This document shows, in pieces, positions 24,894-35,777 of a stretch of 41,193 nucleotides of DNA. Source of the stretch: Didymodactylos carnosus (Eukaryota > Rotifera > Eurotatoria > Philodinida > Philodinidae); NCBI GenBank assembly GCA_905250885.1, contig CAJNOQ010000783.1:1-41193 (forward strand), written 5' to 3'. The stretch's first letter is position 1; each line of letters begins with the position of its first letter. The notes beneath the pieces were generated by a model, which had not been told where the DNA came from, did not search any database, and was given only the letters and a program-made list of their open reading frames with translations. The position numbers and the translations under genes are program-made.

Positions 24894-25232
24894 AACTGGT
24901 AGGGATTTTACTAAGGTAGTGGGAGTGTATGAACATATAGCATGGACGTTGTATTGTGAAATTAAATTGGAAACTTTATTATTCTTTTTGATGAAATTGA
25001 AAGTTTTTGATTGATCAAAAATAGTGAAAAAAAAGAAGGTTGACCGTTGAATATAATTGACTGGCACAAATCAACTTAATTAAATTAATTTGGCAACTGT
25101 AGGATAATATTACTTCCAGTTTATTCTATACTATCTACCATTCCCCATTAGATAAGAGAACATTTTCCTTCTAATACCTATAAACAAATGAATATTTATA
25201 AATTAACAAACGTTTTCCTCTTTTAGTGGGTT

Positions 25233-26780
25233 ATGTCCGAATTTTTTGCGATTACAGCAGCAGCTGCTGCTCGTATCTTATTTGCTGTACATGGAATTGC
25301 TTCCATTTGGCGTGTAGCATTAGTATACCGCCAAAACAAATATTGGTTTCAAGCAATCACGTAATAATTCAACTTTATTTAATACAATTTGGCAATTTTC
25401 TTTTTTTTGGCTTCATCTTTCTTCTAGCCTATTTGGAATACCTGCAGAGTTTTTTGTCACCCTTTATGTTAATAATGGACATGAGTGGAAATGGTAAATA
25501 ATATCTTCGTAATTTGATTTGGTTTAATCCATGACGAAAGATGTTTTTAGGTTTTGTCCGTCTGTCTTCTTTTATTTATGTACCGTTATTCCAAGTGTTT
25601 GGTTTCTTGAACTTGACTTAGCCGAAAGACGATCAAAATTTAATGTTACACAAGTCATCAGTCAAATAGATAATGAAGATAACATTCCTGTGCGACAGTT
25701 ATTGAATTCTATATATCTAATATATCAAATTTTTGTTTAATTTAAGATTGTACTATGGAAAATATCAGCTGAAATGTGGACACAAATTGTTGAACAAACA
25801 TTATTGTTAGTATTAATAATTGGTCGATGGTTGTTACCTGTTGGAAAAACAATGACACGCGATCAATTATCACAATTACTTCTTGTTTATATTGGAACAG
25901 CAGCAGATATCATTGAATTATTTGAAGCTTTTAAAGAGACTGGTGTACAGAGAAATTTTACAATTATTCATTTAATACTTTCCGCATGGTCTGTTAGTCT
26001 TTTACAATTTACACTTGTTGTTACATCAACAAAAACACGTAAAATAAGAGATAGTTCTCAATCATCAGATAAAGTTATCGATGAATGTTTTACATGTCTA
26101 CTATTCTGGGAGACTGAATTGTGGGTATGGTCAAGAACTATATAGAATGACATTAGAAATATACTCATTTATTTTTCTTCTTCTTTTTCTAGGCATTATC
26201 AACAACGATATTGTTACAAGATGGACCGTTTTTATGTCTTCGTCTTGGACTGATAATTCATTATAAAATAATAAGTCAATCAAATGTATTTTTTACAACG
26301 AAAAATTTTCTTGTTGTTTTATTACAATTATATCGTGTTTGTGTTATTGTTATAGAACATCGTAAACGGCGACAATTAGCAAGAATAGCTGGCTTAAATC
26401 CAGATCATCCTGCTCTCAATGAATTACTTACATTACCAATAACGCCTATAAATAAAAAAATTATGAAACTTTCCAAGAAAAAAGGATCAACAATGTCTAA
26501 TAGTTCGCTTAATATGATTAGTAATGGGAAACTATCACAATCAACATCAATGCCAACAATGCATAGACGTTTGCCAATCACCGTTCCGTTACCTCGTAAA
26601 AAACGTCCATTATCCTCGATGATAACGACCAATATACAACCAGTTTCAAGATCTAAACATTCTATGAGACATAGCAGTACACTACCAGTGAATAATAATA
26701 ATAATAATAATAATACATCTTCATCTTATACAGAAATAGATAATGAAGTTTTAACTCGTCAATTTGGTACAGAAGTATAG
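25233..26780 (+). CDS. TMEM26: Transmembrane protein 26
   Basis: Exons 25233-25360, 25428-25493, 25551-25689, 25747-26124 and 26193-26780 give 432 residues; human TMEM26 is about 368. Family blocks are clear: IASIWRVALVYRQNKYWF at the N-terminus, FFYLCTVIPSVWFLEL, IIGRWLLPVG (135-144) followed by TRDQLSQLLLVYIGTAADI, then LLQDGPFLCLRLGLIIHYK and FFTTKNFLVVLLQLYRV. About eight hydrophobic segments are visible. The C-terminal 140 residues are Ser/Asn/Lys-rich and include eight Asn in a row (404-411). TMEM26 is a multi-pass membrane protein whose molecular role is not well defined. The donor of the third intron (GTGCGA at 25690) is weak; it was chosen because it alone restores frame with a normal 57-nt intron. 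A good acceptor six bases before the ATG implies an upstream exon. Confidence 0.93.
26691..26714 (+). repeat. AAT trinucleotide run coding eight Asn
   Basis: Eight AAT codons in the TMEM26 C-terminal tail; likely length-variable. Confidence 0.9.
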
Positions 26781-28043
26781 CAACCATTTCATTCTAAGTT
26801 TGCCTATTTAGATTTTTTTCCTCTTTAAATAGGTAGTAGTTTCCATCCGATGAATATTTTTCTGAGAAATTATTTAATACTAAAACAAAGTTGAAGTCTC
26901 ACTATCGACTTATATTTTAGTATTTCACGCTCATTCTTCGTTCTTTTTACACATATTTTATATTATATGATTATTCTTATAATTTTAAAGTTGATAGAGG
27001 CGAAAGCTTCTTTTTTCTCGTTGAACACGTTTAACCATCTTAAACACAATATAATATGTAATTTGAATCTTAAACTTTAAATACGAATATTAGATTAATT
27101 TAAAGGATCACTTTATTTGACGCTCCTATATTCTCTTCCCTTTATTTATAGTAAGATTAACAGGCTTTCGAATGTTTGCTTACTTTTCAAATTATGATTC
27201 TGAATATCAGTCGACAATAACTTCTTTCTTTTCTATATGACAAAAAAAAAAAAAGAAAAAAAGAAAGAAAGAAAAGTGGTCAGATAACCACGACTGATAT
27301 TTATACGTGTAGTTTGAATAGAGTTATAAGAGTGCTGTATCTAAGACTTCAAATGAATGATTTTATTTAAACAGGGAATTATATTACATATATCAGTTTA
27401 TATTGTATTCACACACATATATATATGATGAAAAATTATTTTTTGGCTTTTTTTATCAACAAAATTCCAGTTCTATTAACTGTCTGCTGTAAATAAATCG
27501 ACAACATTATTTTATCAACTGATAGTGAACCTCGTCTCAGAGTAAAACACAGGTTAGTTATTCATCTCTTTGCGGATAAACAACATCTAGGATTTATGTC
27601 TTCTGTTTTGAGCAACCGACCATAGAGAATGTGTACAACTTTTTTTCTTGAACAATACCGTTTGTTATTGTCAATTCCGTTCTGATTCATTCTGGGTTTA
27701 ATATCTCCTTCCACATTGATAGAAATCTATTTCGATAACCATAAGTCACATTTTAATAAAAATTGCGTGGAACGCTGAGTACATCATAATATGATGAGAA
27801 AATTTTTCCGTTTTCACGTTTAAAAAACTTTTGGTTCATAATAAATATTAATATTTTAAGATCTTGTTTTTGATGCTCATAGAAAACTTGCTCTAAAACT
27901 AAGGAAAATTACTTTTAAGACAAAAACCGATACAAATTCTGAAAGTATGCATACTCTGGACTACTCGATCATGAACTTATCTCAAAACTGATATCATTAG
28001 CAAAATAATCATCATCATTTTTAAGAAAGAGTGAGGATCTTGA
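26781..28043. other. Intergenic region
   Basis: TMEM26 3' flank and intergenic DNA. An A/G-rich low-complexity tract lies near 27242-27275. No gene was recognised. Confidence 0.4.
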
Positions 28044-28465
28044 GCCTTGTACAGAGTTGGAACCGGTTGAGAAACGGTGAACCGATCCGATCGGTCTAAA
28101 AGTGTAACCGGACTGATCCAGCCGATAAACTGGCCGGTTGGAATTGTAACTCAAACCCGTAAAATATCGGCGAAAAACTAGCGAAGTTTTTTAAAAATCG
28201 ATTTCCAGAAAGAATTTTCTTCAGAAATGAATTAGTTTGCGAGCGCATGTGAGAGAACCTTCACAACAACGAGTCTATAGCATTTAACCTTAAAACAAGT
28301 GATGAAAATAATATGTCTTGAACATCGTCTTATTTATTCTGACTGAAAAAGATATGAAATTTTATTTTTTTTGACGAAAAATAGGGTAAAAAGAGCAGAT
28401 GTTTCAAAAGTTTCATCCGGAGAAAAACCGGTCTCTACCGGCCCGATTTCAGCTCTGGTCTTGTA
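28044..28465. mobile_element. hAT-like MITE, 406 bp
   Basis: The element runs 28052-28457. It begins CAGAGTTGGAACCGG and ends with the reverse complement of CAGAGCTGAAATCGG. Flanks are GCCTTGTA (28044-28051) and GTCTTGTA (28458-28465), an 8-bp duplication with one change. The CAGAG termini and 8-bp duplication are typical of hAT elements. CCGG-containing words recur near both ends. An antisense ORF inside (27969-28154) is not a real gene. Confidence 0.85.
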
Positions 28466-28757
28466 ATACGATTGAGATGTTGAAAGTGAAAAAACAACGA
28501 GCAAGCTAGCGTATTTGATCCAGAAATAGTAGTACTGCCTTCACTAAAGTTTAGTTAAAACTTAATGTCATTCAGTATATTTGATTTTGTTTTATTAGAA
28601 TAGTTATGCATATAAAACGATTATAGGTCATCCGATATTCAAAAAAATAGACATATTTAGTTGGTTTATTCAATGATGTGATTGATGAAACGTTTTTTAC
28701 TCAGTTTTGACGAGAATTTGAAATAATATAATGTACAATACAATTAATTAGAAAAAG

Positions 28758-28970
28758 ATGTCAACTTCCGAAAACTCCAATATACATTTGTTTACTGGTG
28801 TATTTGATGCTCGTCTATTTTTAGTCATATTTGTTCCAGCAATGTTTCTATTTTTTATCATTCTAACAATGTTAATATTTCTACTATATCGTAATCGAAC
28901 GTACGAAATTAATAAAAGATCACAATGGAAAATTAACGTTATGTCACGATCACCAACAAATTTTACCTAG
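28758..28970 (+). CDS. Putative small single-pass membrane protein
   Basis: A 70-codon ORF begins MSTSENSNIHLFTG and has one strong hydrophobic segment (about residues 20-43, ARLFLVIFVPAMFLFFIILT and beyond) followed by a basic tail with RNRTYEINKRSQWK. Codon use resembles the nearby genes (CGT/CGA, ACA, TCA, CCA). The layout suits a small integral membrane protein with a cytoplasmic basic tail. I recognise no family. It could also be an exon of a longer transcript or a chance ORF. Confidence 0.45.
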   Translation: MSTSENSNIHLFTGVFDARLFLVIFVPAMFLFFIILTMLIFLLYRNRTYEINKRSQWKINVMSRSPTNFT

Positions 28971-29875
28971 AATATAGTCACTTATTTTGAATATTATAAT
29001 ATAAATAGTCTTGCTACGCAACGATGTGCAATTTATTAGAAAACATTATAAAAATTAAATTTATTACTCAAAATACCACTTCTTTCATTTCATTGTATGT
29101 TGAAGTCTTACAATAATAACTAATTGAAGCATGTTAAACAAAAGTTTTTATTTTTTTTCGTTTGTGTGAAACACCTATAGATAAGAAGACTTAGTATATC
29201 CAAAACAAAATTTTACATTCTATATAAACATTTTTTTTTCGTTATTAAATTTATTTACAACTCTTCTCAAACGCTCAGTTTTTACTTAAAATTAAACTAT
29301 TCATTATATTATCATTATACAGTAAAATTTGTTAATTTAACTTAGAAAAATGTTTTTTAGTGATAATTGAAACGTGCAATCAATGAAAGAACGGAAGAAA
29401 ACAAAAATATAATTATTAAAAAAGAAAAGAAAAAAAAGAAATGCTTTTTGTATAAGAGAAACAAAAGAGAGAGGCAATTCTTGAAGATATTCATATAAAA
29501 CTTTTATTTCATTGATGTAAAATCAAACATTTATATGAAAAATTTGAAAATAGGTAAAAAAGCGGATATTTAGTTTCACTCTCGTTTACCTTTTCTTTTT
29601 TCTTTTTTTTTTTTTGTACAAAAAAGACATCTGTCATCAATATACATTGAAAGTGGCTGCTTTTTTTAAAAAAAGCAATTATTCTCTTGTTTTTATTTGT
29701 CTTGTATCTACTCATTTGAAAATGGAGATCTGTTGTTTTTAATTCCATTCGTGTGAATTGATTGATTGATTTCCTCTTGAAAAATATCTCAATCAAAAAA
29801 AAAAAAGTACAGACCAAAAAAAAACATCACATCAAAATATGAATGTAAAAATAAAATGAAATAAGAATAACGATT
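28971..29875. other. AT-rich intergenic region
   Basis: Many homopolymer A and T runs; no exon, RNA gene or structured repeat seen. Confidence 0.45.
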
Positions 29876-32800
29876 ATGTCAACAGATACGATATTTCGTC
29901 AATTGGGACGGTTGATTGGTCCTGAAAAATCTAAAGAAGATTATTTAAGGCTTTTTTCGAGGTAAGATATTTATTCGAAAATTTAATTATATGGTAAATA
30001 AACATAAACAATATTCTTTTTTAAAGTTTGAGAGAAAAATAAATCTTGTTAAATTTTATACTAACCAATTTATCCAAGATAAGAAGTGTCAAAGACACAC
30101 TGATTGAATTTGTTTGGCAGTTAAACAGGTAAAATTCTTTGAAAAATCTATTTATGATAGAATCTAAGTGAATTATTTTCAAAATTATCGTTAGCTTCTT
30201 TATTTGGCTCAAATAACTCAACTAAAAACAACTTAATATACGTCTTTGTGTATGTTGTTTATGCCTTCTCCATCAAAGAATAAAAATTCTTATTTTCCTT
30301 ATAAATCTTAATGCTGCATAAAAACGGGTTACATAAATTTCGGCCCAGACCTGCGATCCGGTCCCAAAGTTCGATGATCTTTCGATCCGGGGCCCAAAGT
30401 CTTTCATGACTTTCGGCCCGAGTTCAAATTACTCCAGGACTTTCGGCTCGGGCCTAAGTTTCCTCCTAATCTCTGTCGGGATAAAGCGTAATAAAGCCTA
30501 GTGCTCAGCAAGACGGCATAGTACTAGGCAGTATGAATTTAGATTACATGCATAGATTGCATTCATGAAGAGAACATCGATCAGTGAGAAGTTAATCAGA
30601 GGAGCATAATTTTGTATCTTGCTGAGTACTATGCTTTTTTATGTTGGCACTTTGTTTAGACAAGCAATGAGTCTCTCATAAGACTGTAGCACTCCTAAAA
30701 TGATCAAAGCAGACTACTGAGCACTACGTTTTAATCTAAATGCGTACTGCTGAGCACTACGCAGTAAGCCAACTAGTTATGGAAATACAGGTAGGCACCG
30801 GACCGAAGATGCGGATGGAACTTGGACCAGGTCCGAAAGTACGACGGAAAGTTAGGTCCGGGCCGAAGACTTTGAGCCCTGTACAGAAAGTCTGGGCCGA
30901 AAATTCCTTGGGCTAAAATTCCAGTCTCTCATAAAAACAACGCATTTTATGGACAATTAATGTATCATTTTTAATAAGATCTGTGTGATTTCTTGTGAAC
31001 CATTCAATTATCATTTTTCATACAGAAATGGATTGACACTTATAAAATCTAACAAAGACGAATCTTGATTAGAATTTTAGAATTCTTCGTTACCAGCATC
31101 TATTTGTCCAGAACAAATTTGAAAAGTGCTTAAAATTTAATGTTCACCTTTATTTTGATTCTCCATTTAGAGCAAGTTATTCATCTCAAAATTCTTGGCC
31201 ACACGCGAGTCCGTTTGCTGGTTTCTATGATATAAAAAATTCTAGTACAAATCTTATATTACTTAACAATCGATTCAAATGGGTAAGGATAGTTTATACA
31301 GTTGAACAGTCATTTAGTACTTTATAAGTAAATCTATAAATTAACAAAAATGCAAGGAAGATACATTATGCTAAAAAATCTTTGTATATTTTAAGATATT
31401 TCTATCAATGAATTATATAAAAAAATCTTTCTGACATTATGTCATCTCTTCTCCTCTTAACGAATGAAACATGATACGTTTATTTACGAATATTTTTTAT
31501 AATTTTATATGAATTGAAACTATTTTCATAGCTCTCTCTCCTTTCATCATGATAATACAAGAAATTATCGTCTTTTTCAATGAACATTGAACAAATATCT
31601 ATTTTTAGTCTCATCTTCGTGGACATCTGAAAGCCAAAGAACTAAATCCCATTGTTGATGATCTATACGAATACGTTGATCAGAAAGACATAAAAGATCA
31701 ATCAAAAGAGAAAAGGTATGGTCAATAATAGAACGGTTCTCAACGATATATACTAGTGCATTTTCCTCTTTCAGACACAAAGTCTCCTCTCCACGCATAA
31801 TACCGGATCCAGAAAGACATTTCGAGCGTAAGTCGTTATAATCCCATCATTTTCATTTCTATTTATGTCTCTTATTTCAGCACCAACCAACTATTGGCAC
31901 TCTTGGACTTGTAAAGGCTTATCGGTTAATGAGATTGATGAAAATAATGAAACACTACTAATGACAGGCGAAAATAGAAGAAAACGTAAGTGATGCAACA
32001 GTTGTTTAATCACTAAATGAGAATCTACTGTTTCGTATTGTTAAACGTAAATGAGAACGTTTTTTAAATATTGTCTATGGATTACATCACACACATTTTC
32101 TTTGATTTTTAAGGTCCTCAGACAGCAGGAACTACACGACCATCCAGTGTCAAACCAGTTCGTTCCAGGGTACGATGTAGAAGTGCACCGGTTCAACGTG
32201 ACAGAAGAAAAAATATAGATTTTGATCCCGCATTCTCCGAATCATTATGGCAATATTATGTTTTTCTTTTACATAAAATGAATCATCCAAAAATAGGTAT
32301 AAAAATCGAATAAAGCAGAAAGTCCACATTAAATCTATCTAACGACTTTTTCAACTATTCTTCATTCATCAAATTCAGTTAATGATAGTACTTTATAAAA
32401 GAAGATCATCCCTGAATGTTAAGACCGACGATAGCTAATTATTTCAAATTTAGTGTCCTCATAGCTCTCATTAAATGTTGATCACCCCATCAAAATAGAA
32501 CTTTCTTACCTGATGGTTAACCAGATATAAATTTTACGCAAATTATGCTTAGATATAATTATGGAGAGCCATGGCGAAAAAACATCTCTTAGAGGATTGT
32601 ATGATAGATATAGAGATCATTAGTTCCTCAAGCTGGTACTCCTATGTATGCTACATTAGCGTTGACTCTTTTTCAGTATATTTCTTAGACATTCAATCTT
32701 CAACTGCATGGAAAGAATTTGTATATATAGTCAAATATTTTCTCCAATTTGTTGAGCCCGATTTGTGTTTCTAGACTGAATCATGACTTTTGTTCGAACA

Positions 32801-34356
32801 TGAGCCCAAATTGACCATTGATTAGCTATCCTTCAGTAATTAATAACAACCAATGCCTTTAAATTCGTACCATGTAGATAGAAGAGAGTCGTGACTACAT
32901 TTGGATAACAAAATAAGCTCTTCATTCTCCTTGGAACACGAGTTATTAGCATGCTATTGAAAAGAAATCAAACCTTTATCTCTTACTAATCATTCAGTAA
33001 AGAGATCTATATTGCATTTAGTGAGAACTACGATCACACCAAATTTGAAGTAATTAGTTATCATCGGTCTTGAAATCTAGGGATGACGTACTTTTTTTGG
33101 AGCACTGTATATTTCACCATCTATTTGTGTTGTTTAATAATGAGAGTGAATGAAAGCACAAAAGTCATACTATATTAAATAATCATGTTGAATTGTTTTA
33201 GGCTTACAAAAATCTCATATTTCTGAGCCATTAAGTCGTCGCATTCGTAAAAGCGGAATTTATCATAATTCGTCTTTAACGCACGGTCAACAATTGTATT
33301 TAATGGAGAAATGTCACGTTTATGATATGACAGAAACAAAATTATCTCATAAAAATTCGTATCTTCAAGTTCTATCAACACGTCTTCAAGCAGGTAACAC
33401 ATTTAAGCGTTATTCTAAGCAAAGATTGTTTGTTTATACATAAATAAACGAGTTATGTGTAGATCGTCCTTTTTACAAAATGGGTAAGGAGATTAGAAAA
33501 TATATAATTTGTGAGCTGGTGTTGTTTGTGAAGTTCACACAGATTTGCACACTATCTATTTTTTAAGATTAATCCATTTTTGTTATGCACACATAATTTT
33601 ATGCACAAACCTTCTTTTCAGATATTGAACATAGCCGAAAATTTCGTGAGTATTTATTTCAGCTAAGATCATAGTTTAATCCACCGGTTGTTTATTTATT
33701 TTCAGGATTAAATGATCCTCGAGATTTGACAAAATACAATTTGTATGTTCGTGCAGGTCGACCAACAATTCGGCCATTGAATACTGGATACTTCACAAAC
33801 GGCCAAAAATGCCATCAAAATTTAACTAGAACTAGAAGCAGGTTTGAATTATTCAATCATTCATGAAATAATATGCATTTCTCTTTCTGTTTCTTATAGT
33901 GCTTTTGACTATTTGGGCGTCAAAACAAATGATCGAAAAGTTGGATCGTTATCTGCAAAAAAGGACACTATACCAATGAAAAAATCCAAACAAATATCGG
34001 CTGACTTCAAAACAACTGAAAAACCGAATCTTGAACAGATACATGTAACATCTAGTCGATCGAACAAAGTTATTCCACGATTGCCGTCAGATCAGCAGCA
34101 AAAATTGACGAAACCATCGACACAAAATGGCTCATCAAATTTAACGTTACGGTTACGATACGAAAATGAAAAGAATAATATACCATCTTCCAATGATGAA
34201 AATAAAAAACAAGTTGATAATGATGATAAACAATCAATAACCACTACGTCATCACTGAATGATCAAGGACAACAATTTGATCATTTACGATCAAGACGAG
34301 CTACGCATACTGCAAAGAAAAGAAGATCACGTGATAACGATGATAAATTCCTCTAG
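29876..34356 (+). CDS. Ten-exon gene, protein of unknown function
   Basis: Exons are 29876-29961, 31171-31282, 31609-31715, 31775-31827, 31881-31985, 32114-32296, 33202-33393, 33622-33645, 33706-33841 and 33900-34356, giving 484 residues. All junctions are GT-AG and in frame with mixed phases, so the model is well supported. One exon is only 24 nt. The protein is soluble-looking: aromatic segments (WPHASPFAGFYD, NYWHSWTCKGLS, ESLWQYYVFLLHKM) alternate with Arg/Ser-rich basic ones (SRVRCRSAPVQRDRRK). The last 152 residues (333-484) are polar, low-complexity and probably disordered, ending in basic RSRRATHTAKKRRSRD, which could act as a nuclear or nucleic-acid-binding signal. I do not recognise the family. 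Introns one and six are swollen by MITEs; the remaining long ones are 326 and 228 nt. Confidence 0.8.
30317..30938. mobile_element. Non-autonomous DNA element in intron 1, 9-bp flanking repeat
   Basis: The body 30326-30929 (604 bp) is flanked by CATAAAAAC at 30317-30325 and 30930-30938. It is GC-richer than its host. Inverted blocks near the ends share TTTCGGCCCAGAC (about 30338 and, inverted, about 30890). Words such as ACTTTCGGCCCG and GAGCACTACG repeat inside. The extreme termini match poorly, so the true duplication may be 8 bp (hAT-like) with an extra matching base. No coding capacity was seen. Confidence 0.72.
32386..33109. mobile_element. Tc1/mariner-like MITE with long inverted termini, in intron 6
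   Basis: Left terminus 32386-32477 is inverted at 33015-33109. The shared core includes TCATCCCT, AAGACCGA, CTAATTA, TTCAAATTT and a CATTTAGTGAGAACTA-type end. Each outer end abuts a TA. The two arms differ by many substitutions and a few indels, so the copy is old. An ORF inside (32571-32774) is not clearly transposase. Long inverted termini with TA at the ends suggest the Tc1/mariner group. Without it the 905-nt intron would be about 180 nt. Confidence 0.75.
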
Positions 34357-34492
34357 TACCATGGATGTGCGATATTTAGTCTTTTAAATTTCTAGATGAA
34401 AGAATAATTCGCTAGTTTATGATATTGTAAGATGATCTTGTCATATCAGATTTATACAGAACTTCGGTGGTTATTTATAAAACATCTAGCTG

Positions 34493-34498
34493 AATAAA
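34493..34498 (+). terminator. Poly(A) signal of the ten-exon gene
   Basis: AATAAA about 137 nt after the stop codon. Confidence 0.5.
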
Positions 34499-35777
34499 AA
34501 CTATATAGGCCAAAAAAATTCGATAACAGTCACGGATGCTGTGAAACTGCTTCAAAACAATTCTCACTTACACAGTATTAAGTGCTGTTTTCCTAATCAA
34601 GAACCGCTCTCCTTTGGACCTCTTTGTATCGAAACCAAATAGTTTGAAATACATTTGAATATGTGTAATTATTATAAGGTCTTTCTTGAAGTGCATATCC
34701 GTTGCATTTTCCTGTTACTGAGATAACTTACCTTTATAAAGTATAAAGTTTTAGCAACATATACGACAAAAAAGCATTGTCACTTTGATCTAAATACTAT
34801 TTCAACTTCTAGAATGAGAAAAAAACATGTTTCTCGGTATTCATCAGCATTTTTAACCACAATATTGGCATGTTAAAAATTACTGAATCAAGTGCGTTGA
34901 GCTCTCTATAATTTCCGTTCAGTTTAGAAGGAATAAATGTACTTTTGATCACCAAATTTTTCAGCATGTATCTCACATTTTTATTTTTCCTTATTTTCTC
35001 TTTCGAATGGCGAAAACCGCAAGTCTTTAGCTCGCAATACTCGCTGTATTATATCAAGTATTGCTGTCCGTTCGATCGAATAAAATATTTAATAATTCTA
35101 TAAAATTTAAATTGTTTTTTCAAAATATTCTATTCCTCTTATCTCTCTCTTTATGGCCCTAAAAATCCTGCCGAAAAAGGTTCAGTAGTAGTTGTAGTCA
35201 TCTCTAACAAGAAGTAAAATAAAGAGCAGTATACAAAATATACTTTGTATCTTATACACACAGCAGAGAGTCAAAGACTTGCGAGGAAAGGTTCCCAAGT
35301 ATGCAATCGCTTTTTGCTGTTCATTATCAGCTCAAAGCTACAGAAATAAGAAGAAATTAATTTAGGACTTTTCGTGTAAATTCTATAACTTTGCAAAGAA
35401 AGGTCATGTAGAGCTGGGAGATATCTCATTTTAATCAGAAATTTGCGGTGTACAATCATGCTTCATTACGAAAGGTTTTGGTTATTTTTTAGAGTTTCTG
35501 AAAACCTGGTTTTCTAGAGGAGTCATAGCGTTTTATGTGACGAGGTTGATCATCGAAAGTGTCTGTATACTCTTTGTATTCAACGCCTTTCATAACTAAT
35601 TACATATTGAGATTTCTTTAGATTCAATCGACTGATACAGTGACACATATCATCGATATTATGACTTATCTAACTTTCTTTCTTTCGTTCATTCACTGAT
35701 TGAGTTCAGAAAATGGTTTTTTTGAAAATTATTTGTTTAATAACAACAAAAAAAACATAATGTTAAAGTGTAAAATA
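34499..35777. other. Intergenic region between convergent genes
   Basis: Separates the plus-strand ten-exon gene from the minus-strand membrane-protein gene. No gene or repeat with clear termini was recognised. Confidence 0.4.

Larger units (their letters stand above)
21039..25232. other. 4.2-kb gene-poor stretch, possibly the first TMEM26 intron
   Basis: No coding exon is convincing; the 70-codon ORF at 21875-22087 has no recognisable protein. Palindromes lie at 21771-21784 and 21823-21844, a 15-bp direct repeat at 23285 and 23315, and a TC run at 23747-23768. Between about 24650 and 24900 words such as AGAATCC and GGATTCT occur in both orientations and may mark an old MITE. Confidence 0.45.

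Noticed and set aside
32571..32774. 67-codon ORF inside the Tc1/mariner-like MITE
   Set aside because: No DDE/D signature or helix-turn-helix visible; probably chance in a non-autonomous element.
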